A stretch of 64,000 nt of DNA, from contig CABFPE010000035.1 of the NCBI GenBank assembly GCA_900660155.1, positions 539,793-603,792 on the forward strand. The letters are read 5' to 3'. Positions within the stretch are counted from its first letter, which is position 1. Every line of letters starts with the position of its first letter. Shown here piece after piece: positions 23,820-35,289 of the stretch. Source of the stretch: Hofstenia miamia. Lineage: Eukaryota > Xenacoelomorpha > Acoela > Hofsteniidae. A program made the position numbers and the translations under genes. The notes beneath the pieces are model-generated. The model worked only from the letters and a program-made list of their open reading frames with translations. It did no database searches and was not told the DNA's origin.

Positions 23820-24786
23820 TTAAAATAATAAGTCAAAAGCAATTTATTGCAAAAAATCTTTGTTACAAGACTATAAACTAAAAACTATTTACAAAATAAT
23901 AGTAGCATATACATATATATAATTGTGTGGTGTGTGTTTGTTGGGGATTTGTGTGTGTGTACATTATCTAGGATCATACGAAATTTTCGAAGGAGTGTAG
24001 TGTATTATTGTCATTAAGTATGCATTGTCTATGAAAGAGATAATGTTACTTTTATATGAATTAATTTCCATTTTAATTTCATGGTTTAAGTTATTCCAAA
24101 TTTTAGTTGCTATGTGGTGAAAACTATTTGAATGTTTATCTAAGCATAAAAATTTTTGAGAACTTTCATTTAACTTAATATATTGTTTTAAAAATGAAAG
24201 AGAAGGTGTACCAGATTTACACTTAAATAATATTGATACCATATGCATTTGAATTCTGTAATAAGGAGCTAATATTTTATATTGAATTCGATAGACGGAT
24301 GAACTGTCATGTTTTTGCGCAAAGTTAAGTGTTTTAAGAGACCAATTGAAAGTTTTAGACAGAAGTATGCGATATTTTGAATTTATGTTTGTAAAGAGAA
24401 ATGAGCAATATTGAAAATGAGATAAACAAAAAGAATTTATTAATTGTTTGTGATATATATTTGAGACGTTTCGCAGATGGTAAAGATACCTAACTCCAGA
24501 AGCCATTTTTTTTAATTTTAGTCATTAAAAATTGTTCGAAATTTAAATCATTGTCAATCTCAACACCTAAATAATTTATTGATTCACTTTGCTTTATTGG
24601 TACTTGATTTATATTTAGTTCAATGTTTTTTGTGAGATTTTTAAATGTTTTAGGCGAGAAAATTATAAATTGTGTTTTTTCAATATTTACTTTCAATTGC
24701 TTATTTGAGAAATACTTTGTTAAATGTTCGATGTCATTTTGGAGAATTTTTGTAGCATTAAAGGCATTTACATTAGTACTTATGAG
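23820..24786 (-). pseudogene. LINE copy: thumb, C-terminus and 3' end
   Basis: Starts at the N at 24787 with NIEKTQFIIFSPK, LNINQVPIKQSESINYLGVE, then in a second frame (24506-23964) ASGVRYLYHLRNVSNIYHKQ through KLNESSQKFLCLDKHSNSF and WNNLNHEIK to the stop. The 3' untranslated region ends near 23822 with the same CAATAAATTGCTTTTGAC block as the innermost LINE of the nest. One frame change falls near 24500. Confidence 0.8.
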
Positions 24787-25013
24787 NTTTAGTTGCTATG
24801 TGGTGAAAACTATTTGAATGTTTATCTAAGCATAAAAATTTTTGAGAACGTTCATTTAACTTAATATATTGTTTTAAAAATGAAAGAGAAGGTGTACCAG
24901 ATTTACACTTAAATAATATTGATACCATATGCATTTGCATTCTGTAGTAAGGAGCTAATATTTTANTTTGAGAAATACTTTGTTAAATGTTCGATGTCAT
25001 TTTGGAGAATTTT
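24787..25013 (-). repeat. Misassembled duplicate of LINE segments between two Ns
   Basis: 24788-24965 repeats 24104-24285 nearly base for base and lies between single Ns at 24787 and 24966. 24967-25013 repeats 24705-24752. The patchwork is best read as an assembly artefact in a repetitive LINE. Confidence 0.7.
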
Positions 25014-25180
25014 TAGTTGCAGTAAAAAAGCTACAAACTACAAATACATGTATTTACAAAATAATAATAAAATATATATAGAATAAATGTATGTGTGTCT
25101 ATATGTGTGGTGAGCTCAGTGTAAAAAACCAGTAAATGTGTTTAGCATGTTTGTTTCTCAATATTAACAATAATGATAAT
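25014..25180 (-). repeat. LINE 3' untranslated fragment
   Basis: Shares ACTACAAA, TGTGGTGAGCTCAGTG and CCAGTAAATGTGTTTAGCAT with the 3' end of the LINE copy at 28.1 kb, so it is a 3' scrap of the same family. Confidence 0.6.
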
Positions 25181-26076
25181 AGTAATAATAATCATAAACT
25201 ATATTTTAAGCTTACAATGCAACACACTACACTACATACTACAAAACTAAAAAAATAATAATAACAGAAAAACATCGATCAGAGTAAATCGTCTCTGATG
25301 AGAATAATTTCGGTGGATTAATTTTTCTTAATTTTGATGTAGCATGTTCAGGTCATTTAATAATGAATTGCTTTAGTGATTGTTTTTGCGAGTCTTCGAT
25401 ATAAGACTTTCCTTTAATGATGTTAAAAATACTTGATTCTTTAGTAATAAGTTCATATTTAAAGGATTTCTTGTATATGTTGCTAAGCTTAAATAAAGAT
25501 GTATCTGAATCACCTTGTATACTATAAATTATAATAAAATGAAGTAAGGAATTATATTAAAGTTCAATTTTATCTTGATTTAAAAATCTTTTTACTTTTA
25601 ATATTATATAGAAATTTCTCATTGATCTTTTATAAATTTGAATAATCAATATATACTTTGAACAACAATGAGAAACTAAGACGTTAATTTCTTCTATTCT
25701 CAACAGCGAAGAAAACCAATAATGTAGCCAAATTTGCCAAACATAATCCGCCTGTACCTGTGACCATGATTATATTTATGTTTCCAGTAAACAACCTTCT
25801 AGAATAATTTAAAAACATGAAATATTTTTTAGTAATCTGATCAAGTACGACAACTCAAGTAATTTACAATTACTAAGTGCATTTTCATAAAATATTTGAA
25901 ACCGAGTTTAAAATCGAAATATATATACCTTTACATATATATTGTTATTGAAATTTACAAAATTTTTGAGAAATAGTGAATGCGAAATACTTGAAATTTA
26001 GCAAATACTTTTTATATTCAAATTAACATTTAAAAGGGGATTCTAGTTATCATAAAAAAGCTCTAATTCTAATTCT
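25181..26076. other. Unassigned; minus-strand scrap near 25300-25530
   Basis: About 25530-25290 (minus) is open for short runs (DTSLFKLSNIYKKSFKYEL) and may be LINE-derived, but I cannot place it. The remainder shows nothing. Confidence 0.3.
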
Positions 26077-27066
26077 TGAGCATTGGAGCCCATATTATTG
26101 GAGACATTTGTTAGGGTACGCTTTAGCAGGAGTATAGAATGAAAACTAAATCTATATTATAACTTTAAGGTGCACCCCCCCCNCCCCCCCCCACCTTACT
26201 ATCAACGACTAAGTTTCAAAAAATATATTGAATTTCAGTTTTGGGAAGTTATCTACTTTCATAATACTAATCGATTTAAGACCAAAAATATTATATTTGA
26301 TAAAAAAGTTTGTAAATCAAAGTCAGCAAATTTTGCTAATAGCAACAGCCTTTATTAACAAAAGTACCCCATGTTTTTTCGGCCATAATCACAACCAATC
26401 AAAAAAATACAATAAAACAACTTATTTGAATTGCTTAACATAAAGACATCTCTAGGCCACTAAATAAACCAACCCATATTATAATAACATTATATAAATG
26501 TGATTTTCTCAAAATAAGTTTAACTGCTCTAAGCATTTTCAACTGATTTGGTAAATTTTTTGAAATATTTTTGCAGATGTATTACCTAGGTTCTGCAATA
26601 GGATCTAAGCAAAATAATTATATCCAAGCTCGCAATGAAAGTCATGGTGACAAGAGATATCAATTTCTTGAGAAAAAAATTAACTTTTAAATATTCACCA
26701 ACTATCAATATATAACCAAAGATTATATCTTGGATTCTTGTTCAGAACCTAGAGGAAGGTTTACTAATTCATGTGCAAAGGGAATTTTTAGCTATATATA
26801 AACACATTTTGTTGATATCATTTTTTGGAAATCGCCATTTTCAGCAAATTTTCTTATCATTTCTTGGCCAAAATATATCAAGGTCAAGGCCTAAGTTATG
26901 TCATGATACATAAAAATTTTTCTTAGACCAATACCTATATAACTATTACCTATGCAAACTTTTATGGGCAATAGTTTAAAAATTACTTGATTAGGGGGGG
27001 GGGTGAGATATTACCTTAATACTTTAAAAATTAACTTGTGTCCTAATATTTATGACCATGACTGTA
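26077..27066. mobile_element. Possible decayed Tc1-like element
   Basis: Read inward from 27064 the right edge starts CAGTCATGGTCATAAATATT, a form typical of Tc1-like ends, and is bounded by TA. It continues to TTAAGG...CACCCCCCCC. The left edge has a weaker version (CATTGGAGCCCATATTATTG from about 26084) running to TTTAAGGTGCACCCCCCCC. So C-runs at 26176-26193 (with an N at 26183) and G-runs near 26995-27004 face each other as inverted repeats. No transposase is visible inside. Confidence 0.35.
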
Positions 27067-28084
27067 CATCTTTATATATGCAGTCACCTGTAAATATTGT
27101 GCAACAGCCCTAAAAAATTCAAGCATTTTTAAAATAAAATATATTGGAATAATATTTCATATTCGTTAAGAATTTTTTATTCTATCATTAATTTATTTGA
27201 AGTAAAATTTGTTTTATTTATATTTTTAGACATCTAATTCAAATTTTGCACATTTTAGCCGTACCATGATAATGCATAACTCTCTTTGTTTTAAATAGGC
27301 ACAAATGAAGTGTTTACATTAAAAAAGAGATTCCAAATTGATATTTTGAGATATACTGTTGCTTTCTTGAATTCTATTTCAAGATGAACTGATGTCTAGA
27401 ACATTCAAAATAAGAAAATTCTAGTCTTCCTATTAATGTTCCTCATCAACATCTATCAATTTTACGACGCAACTTAATTAAATGTAATACTATTTTTTAT
27501 AAGTTAGCTGCACAGTATATAACAAAAATCAATTGATTTATATCACTAGCTTTGCTTCAATCTTCTACATCTAGAATATAAAGTTAAGAAGCTTATGACT
27601 ATAAATACCGACATTCAAACTGTATTAATGACCTTCATACTTATTATAATGCTTTTCATTAACTAATTTTCAATTTCCTACATTAGCATTGAAAAAAATT
27701 TCTTTAAGTTATATTCACAAATTTGATTTTCTATTAAAATAAAATGAATAACTTTATGCTCACGGGATTCTTGCATTGACTTATTTTTTCTTGAAATATT
27801 TTGAAATGATATTCATTTCTTGGAAACACTACTTTGGATATTTATTGTAATTCATTTCCCTTAGTCAATTTTGTTATTCCCCCAAGAATCTATGTTTTTA
27901 TGTAGCATTTTAATGAATTACACAAAAAATTTACCTTGATTATAATAATAATCAAGGAGTTAATGATTATCACTTAAGAAGTAAATCACAATTTGATGAG
28001 CATCCTTCTCCACTTCAACTATAAAAATATTGATGAAAAAGTTTTACGAAACCGGAAGTATTAACTACAAGTGAAAAATATTAA
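27067..28084. other. No recognisable gene
   Basis: A second Tc-like start (CAGTCACCTGTAAATATTGT at 27081-27100) is visible, but I found no partner end. The rest is AT-rich and unremarkable. Confidence 0.4.
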
Positions 28085-29460
28085 TAAGAGTCAAAGCAAT
28101 ATATTGCTAAAAGATACAATTAAACTACAAACTAAATATGAAATATATAATAATAATAACTTTGTGTGTGTTTATGTATGTGGTGAGCTCAGTGCAAAAT
28201 ATCAGTAAATGTGTTTAGCATGTTTGTGTTTCCGATTGTATTTTGTCGGTGAAAAGTACAATTTTTAATTTTTTTTCTACATTTTTTGTAATTTTTTTTC
28301 TACTCAATCTCATTTTCTAATTCATTCCAAATGGAATTAAGGAAAAGGAAAGATGTTTGTAGAGATTTGAATTTAAATAAGATAGATAGCATATGCAGAT
28401 GAATTTGGTAGAACGGAGATAATATTTTATATTTATTACGATATACTGATGCTTCGTCATGCTTTTGTGCAAAGTTTAGAGTTCTTATACACCAATTAAA
28501 TGTCTTTGATAGAAGCATACGATGTTTCGAATTTAGGTTAGTTAAAAGAAAAGAACACAGTATTGAAAATGAGACAAACAGAAAGCATGTATTAGTTGTT
28601 TATGATAATTACTTGATATTACATTGCGTAAGTGATAACGATATCTAATGCCTGCAGTCATTTTTTGAATTTTATTGAGTAGAAATTTTTCAAATGTTAA
28701 TTCATTATCTGTCTCCACTCCTAAATAGCTGACTGAATCACTTTGCTTTATTGGCTTATTATTTATCTTTAGTTCTATATCACTTATTAGATTTTTTTGT
28801 GCCTTCGGTGAAAAAATTATAAATTGGGTTTTGTCAATATTTAGTTTTAGTTGATTATTTGTAAAATAATTGTTTAATTTTTCTACATCTGTTTGGAAAA
28901 AAAATTATAACTTATAAGCTTGTCTTGCAAGATATCGAGATTCATTGAATTGAATGCGTAAGTCTGGAAATTCACAATCAATAATACATTGATTAAATGC
29001 GACTAATAATTGTTCTCAAAAATAGGAAAAAACGTTTAAAAATAAAAAATAGGAAATTATAAGAAGCGGTTGATTTGTTGGTATCAAGTTTTTTTAACAA
29101 TGTTTTCTAATTCATTGGTTGTAGCAAGTCTAAAGGAAAATTGTTTTGATTGTTTGAGATTATCAGAATTTTGTTTTTTCTTATAATGTGGGAAATTGAA
29201 ATTTCCAAGTTCTTTGAATGTTGAATTTAAATGATTTAGTATTTGAGTTTTGACTGTTACGGTCTTATTATTGATGTCTAATTCATTTATTTTAGATGAA
29301 AGGCCTTTAGATTTTCCAATAAATTTATGGACTTACCGCCATTTTTCTTGAGTTGAATTTAATTGATTAAAGAATTTTTGTCGAATTTTGGTTAAATTTT
29401 TTGTTCTTAATTGCTTAATTACTTTTTTTAGATTTTTCGTAATTGGTCCAATTAGTAATA
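28085..29460 (-). pseudogene. LINE copy, doubly deleted in the RT
   Basis: Minus-strand order: linker after the endonuclease (LTKIRQKFFNQLNSTQEKW, ELDINNKTVTVKTQIL; 29430-29220), then a short palm piece AFNSMNLDILQDKL (about 28960), then a jump to the pre-thumb TDVEKLNNYFTNNQLKLNID and thumb INNKPIKQSDSVSYLGVETD (28880-28700). The C-terminus is in 28518-28300 (LLSKTFNWCIRTLNFAQKHD). The 3' end near 28090 has the family AGCAATATATTGCT variant. No active-site box remains. Confidence 0.8.
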
Positions 29461-29473
29461 CTAATAATATTAA

Positions 29474-29494
29474 TGATGATGATGATGATGATGA
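29474..29494. repeat. GAT microsatellite
   Basis: Seven GAT units followed by looser AAT/AAC triplets to about 29520. Confidence 0.85.
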
Positions 29495-29520
29495 TATTGA
29501 TAATAATAACAATAATAATA

Positions 29521-32057
29521 GACCTAAATTCTATAAAACTATACAAAGAAACTAAATAAGTTTATTAATCTAGAAATATTAAAATTCAATAAAAAAATAC
29601 AAAAATTGAAAAGATAAGCTAAAATGCAATCATCGCCATGTTGAACAGAAACCTTTTATGTAATAAGAAAAAATAACCTCAATAATAAAAGAACTAGTTA
29701 AGCACCTAAAAATGCTAATATTTTACTATTGAATATCCTAAGGTCATCAGAAAAACTTTGAATTTTGTCTTCCAATAAGCATATTTTGAAAGATTGTGTT
29801 TTCTTCTCACACCTCTGATTTGAGTCTCTTGGACTAATGGTTCTGCGGTACACTGAAGGTTCTCCAAAGAACCCTTTATTGATGAAATGTGTCAGAATTC
29901 ACAGTTAGGATTTTTTCATGTGCTGCTTCGTATTTGAGACAAAAAGTCGATCTTTTGATCACAATAAGTGGTGGTCATTTTCAATAGCTTTGATTAATTT
30001 TTGCAATATAACCAGTGTATATCTTCAAAATATATTAAGTTTGGCTACATTTTTAGCTTTCTTCATTGCTCAATGAGCACATTAAAAAAAGTCAGATTTA
30101 TGGAACTTATGGGGTTGATTAAGCTCCCCTTAATAAATATTTTTCTTCTAAATATTAAATGAAACTTTGTTGGTTGTACGTCTGCTTCGCTACTGAAACC
30201 AGGAACAACATTTTTATAAAATTCTTCATGTTTAATTAAATATCTTCAATGGTCGAAAATAGGGTATTATGGGATTGACAATGTTCATCGATTTTCCTAT
30301 CAAAATTCTCGAGCTAATGTTCTTTATATGCATATCAGAAGGACATATTTAGGACAACCATATAATATAATTTAATGAACGTGCAAGGCCTAAGTCATAA
30401 AAAGTAGAATATTATTTTATAAGATGTGGACTTGAGTTTATAAACTTTGTAGAGTGGGTAATTTTTCCAGTTACAAGAAAATACAGTAGCGTATATCTGT
30501 ATTGTACTAATGAAACTGAACATCTTGCTTTAACTTTCTCAAATCTAGTCTACGAGTCACAAGTTTTCGATCTGCTGGGTTATCGGGCGTGGAAATGGGT
30601 CTAGTTACAAGTCTATTGTGCATGCCAGAGTTGGAAGCGAGTCGCGGTTTCCAAAAAAGTCTCAGAAGCCAATGCTAGTGTATATACCGCAAATTATATA
30701 AATCAACTATGACGGACATACAAAGTAAATAACGCAATTAGTAAGAACCTAGTTTGACTGATCGCGCTAGTTTTGTTATAAAAATCTGTTCATTAGTTTT
30801 TAATTATCATCTTGTCTTCAATTTTTGTACATTTATATATTTATACAGTTAATATGTTGTTTAGGCCATTTGGGTCAGGATTTCTTGTTTCAGGTCGGGG
30901 TCATAAGGTCTCACGACATTTCGTCTTGTATCAATTTGACATACAACTGAACTAGTTATTAGAAAGAAGTTTACATTTCCTGAACTCTAAAAGAAATAGT
31001 TTCTTAGTTAGGCATAACCTTGAATGCATATGTTTTTAATAATTTGCATTGAAGTAATTATATTTTAAACCAATTAATATACAAGTGCTTAGTATATGTA
31101 CAATGTACACAAACAGAATAGTCAAAATATATTTAAATATTTATTTCAGCAAAATTTGATTAAAACTATTTCTTTACAAAAAAATCTATAATTGCAAAAA
31201 AATGTACTATATCTGATTTTTAATTGTATGTATTGAATGAATTCAGCTCAAGTGAGCAGAGTAAAATGTTATTTTGGTTCCTCAAAATACTGAATAATAG
31301 ATATGAGTATTCATCTACTTTTCGTGATACAGTTGACAAAATTTTAAGGGTGTTGTATTGAATTTTATATTTACATGTATATTTATTATTTATTAGCTGC
31401 ACTACGATTGATTGAGTTGTGATATGCTCAATTTATTTGTAATGAATTTAATATTGTATCATTTAAAAAATATTGTCTCAAAGTGTTAGACAATCTAAAT
31501 ACGTTTTGGTTGGATAACAGATTGAAGTATATTTTGCAACATGCTGTCGCACATTTTGTTATACAATAAATATTAATCATAAATTCAATTTCATTGTCTG
31601 CTAGCAAATAACAGTATATATTAGTGCAGGCTCCGGTCCGATTAATTTGGGCAGATTAAAACCGATTAATCTTCAGGAGACGGTTAATCAGGTGAAAATC
31701 CGTTTACGTAATTCTATTTTCAAACTTTCAAAATTTATTGATTACACTGATTTACTACAAAACAATAGAAATGGTAAAAGATTACTTCTTTTTGTAATTC
31801 TTGCACTAAACTAAATTTTTTCCATTCAAATTATTGAATTACACTAATGTGTGACCTGCTTCAAAACTACTGAAAGTGTTTGAAATGATGTGCTTACTCC
31901 TACATACTCGAATTTGCATTTCTGTTGACTGACTTCATTACAATTTGATCAATTGATTCTATATTCTAAGGCCTTTGTGTCAGCACCCTTTTGGATATCT
32001 TCGTATCTGCAAGTGTATATATATATATATATAAATATATAGATATATATTATATAT
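29521..32057. other. No recognisable gene
   Basis: Mostly AT-rich. The segment 31626-31695 contains repeated CGATTAATC words in both orientations, which may be part of an old repeat. A TA-rich microsatellite lies at 32010-32057. Confidence 0.45.
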
Positions 32058-33130
32058 ATATGTGTCCCAAAAATCAACTCAACTTTGATTTGGTCTCATT
32101 TAGTAAATATTTGATATAGAGTGACCATTTCAGCTGATTTGGAATGAAAATATACCCATATTTCATATTGTGGCATCGCTAGGGTGCACGGAGTGCACTG
32201 AGCAGTAGAACAAGACTACTATTTCTCTATTTACAATTGCGTTCGTTCCTTATATACAATAATTCACGATAATATTTACAAATAACTAGTGAGACTGAGG
32301 AGAATACAGCAACAGCGGACTGGCCGATACCAATAATCCGGTACCTGCCGCTACAATATGCTGGAATGAAAACATCGCCAGATTAAATATTTTTATATAA
32401 AAAAGGTTTCCATAAAAGACTAATTTATTCAATGGAATAGAAAGTTAGGCAAATCACAATTTTGGTGCAAAGTGCAATCCATTTTCGTTCAGAGTGTTAA
32501 GATCAAACTGTCAAAAGCTTCAACCACTGATCACACAATGTTTTCTTTCAACTGAATTTGATTTCGAGGCATTGGATTATAAACGGCGAATTTTACCATT
32601 TCCGTTAACCACAAGGTGGGAAAATCCAGGTTTCTACGACCCCAAGGAACCGTTCTCACCAAGTTTCTTTTGAGCACCTGCTTGGTTGAACTTGTAATGT
32701 GTGCATGGCCCCATCCTGTTAAGAACCAGTTCTCAACAAGGCTCGCTTTGATTTAAGCTGTGGGATGATGCGATGTTTGATCATGTTACAGTACTACGTT
32801 TGATTAACAGTAGCAGTTGTGCCATTCGCGTCTTTGAAGAAGAAAAGAAGCACGGAAGCAAATTGAAGATGCAAAAAACTCCTATTCAAATGGTTATATA
32901 AATATCTAAATTTTTGGAGACCATAGAGCAGGGCCTGTTTGTGATGTTCATGTGGAATTGATTTGCCTACATTTTGTATTCCATTGAATGAGTTCGTCTT
33001 TTATGGAACCCTTCATTTACTTAAAAGTATTTAATCCAATGTTATTTTCATTTCAAATCACTTGAAATATTCAAATATTTACTAAATGAGAGCAAATCAA
33101 AGTTGCATTGTTTCTTTTAAGACAATCTGA

Positions 33131-33133
<3 letters not shown>
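32058..33133 (-). mobile_element. Decayed mariner/Tc1-like element in TA repeats
   Basis: The left end (GTGTCCCAAAAATC... then CAACTTTGATTTGGTCTCAT and TTAGTAAATATTTGATAT) is matched in reverse at the right (CAACTTTGATTTGCTCTCAT, TTAGTAAATATTTGAATAT, 33030-33112). This gives long imperfect inverted repeats of roughly 100 bp. Minus-strand translation of 32860-32640 gives FFKDANGTTATVNQT, IKHRIIPQLKSKRALL and then a QDGA-type block, the middle of a mariner-like transposase. N- and C-terminal catalytic parts are missing or decayed. Both flanks are TA microsatellites. Confidence 0.65.
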
Positions 33134-33162
<29 letters not shown>

Positions 33163-33852
33163 TGTATATACAATTTTGTAAAATTTCATAAAACAATCAC
33201 GTGAATGATTTAACTAATGACTTAGACCTACGATACTTCACAAAGGTTTAGATTCAAAGTATATGCTACATAATATTCATTGTTAAATCCACCAAAGCGT
33301 TATGTAATGTTAATGACAAGTTTATTGATCCTATTCATCACAGACATAGTACTGAAATTCTAGCTGTATACCTCAAAGGAAGATTAATGAAGGGTTTATC
33401 TTAACTGAAGTCTATCAGACAAAAGCTAAACTCATTTATAAGAAAAAATATTGTAATCATATATTGCCACGTTAAATTTTTCCATATTTGATCTATTAAT
33501 ATATGGATCGCATTTCTCATATATATATATATATATATATGCATATATATACATATATACATATATACATATATATACATATATATATATATATACATGT
33601 ATATATATATATTTGAATTGAATTTGTATATATACAAGGTGTCCATAAGTCTAGATAAATAAGGGAGAAATAAATACCCCTAGAACAAAACAATTTTATT
33701 TACTTATAATGTTAAGAAATTATACTTTAAAATATAAATTATTTGTATTTATACAATATATATACATATATATATATATATACATGTATATATATATATA
33801 TTTGAATTGAATTTGTATATATACAAGGTGTCCATAAGTCTAGATAAATAAG
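33134..33852. repeat. TA-rich microsatellites and a mariner-like single end
   Basis: TA tracts lie at about 33137-33160, 33515-33610 and 33760-33802. Between them ACAAGGTGTCCATAAGTCTA (33635-33654) looks like a mariner-type terminus without a partner. About 70 bases around it recur at 33780-33852, just before the N run. Confidence 0.6.
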
Positions 33853-33888
33853 NNNNNNNNNNNNNNNNNNNNNNNNNNNNNNNNNNNN
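33853..33888. other. Assembly gap (36 Ns)
   Basis: Run of N. The 70 bases before it duplicate 33592-33662, so the true sequence here is probably shorter and the duplicate artificial. Confidence 0.95.
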
Positions 33889-33931
<43 letters not shown>

Positions 33932-35289
33932 TTAGATTGAATACAAGCTTCACCAATATCTTATATATTTTAAATTTCATAGTTGCAAAATTTATAAACT
34001 ATGCAACCAGATTTAGTTTTCTCTTGACTTCCATTGTATGAAGACGCCTTTTACTATGACAACATATCATTTTCTGATAGATTTAAGTAAAGAAAAACTG
34101 TAGGCCACTCGAGGATCTTGACACTTACATATTTTCTCCAAATGCACCAAGGATCGCTCTCTGACATGCGCAGGAACATTGTTCAGCTGCGGATATCGAT
34201 TGTTATTTTGTATTGTCTAAAACAAAATACATTGTTTAGCCTAAATTACTCAAAATATTTATAGTTTTGCAAACTTTTTGTCGCGTACTGTATATATTAG
34301 AACCCTGTGAGTACTCGAATCGATGTGGGAAAACTAAACTGCAGATTTTGAGTACTCTAAATCAACTCAATGTTAGCTTGATTAGCGTCTTTTTTCTACA
34401 AATTTTGTCTGTACTGCTGAAGAATCCATCGGACCTTTACTATTTATCTCAAATTGCAAGGTATCAAGTTTGGTTTCCCGTATTTAATTTAACAATTATT
34501 TCTTTCATGCATTTATATAGGCTTGTTCAACATATAGCACAGTTACATATGTCAGTGTTTTTTTTCAATTACACCAAAAGTGGCAATTCAAAAAACACTA
34601 AAATAAGTTTTTTGTCCATAAAATGGTTTATTTTATTCGAAATTAGGTACTCTATCCAACTATTTTGGTTCAAAGAGCCAAAGAGGTTTAAATATTCCAT
34701 GAAATCAATATTTGCAAAAATAAGCTTTTCACAATTTCAAAAGATTTAGAATTATGTTAACTAGCATAAAACATTGCTAGATGCATAAGAATTTGGAATC
34801 CGGCTCGAAGAGCACATAAGGATCATTTATTTCATCAGAATTCATGTCAACATTCGATGTCATAGATTTTGCTATATTTGAATAGAAATTCCCCGTTGGA
34901 CTGTTTTTAAAAATTGTTTATACAACGGAATATGATATAAAATCAGGTAAAAATGGTTTGGAACCTCAAAGGATGCATTATTCCAAATAACCAGTTTTAA
35001 AATTTCAAAATAATAACAAATTAGATCTAATGAAATATTATGTATAAAAATACAATTAATGAAAAAATGCTGAATAGAAATAATATGAAAAATTCTACCA
35101 AGCTAAAGAGCTCTTTTGAATTAAATATGCCAAAATTGGACTTTGAAAATAGTATCAATATTTTGTTGTTCTGCTTGAAGAAAGTTTTTTAAAATTCATT
35201 AAAAATCATCCGAAACTAATCAAAAACTCTATAAAGAAAAGGAAAAGGTCTGAAAATCATAACAAATATCAACAACGTAAAAAACAAAA
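33889..35289. other. TA repeat, then no recognisable gene
   Basis: TA tract to about 33928. A 160-codon plus-strand open frame at 34267-34749 is rich in F, L, I and Y from AT-biased codons and matches nothing. I treat it as chance. Confidence 0.45.

Noticed and set aside
33401-33646. Open frame of IYIYIYM residues (also 42140-42379)
   Set aside because: Translated TA microsatellite.
34267-34749. 160-codon plus-strand open frame
   Set aside because: Composition is F/L/I/Y-rich as expected from AT-biased random sequence. There is no motif and no splice or start context, and one long chance frame in 64 kb of stop-poor stretches is plausible.
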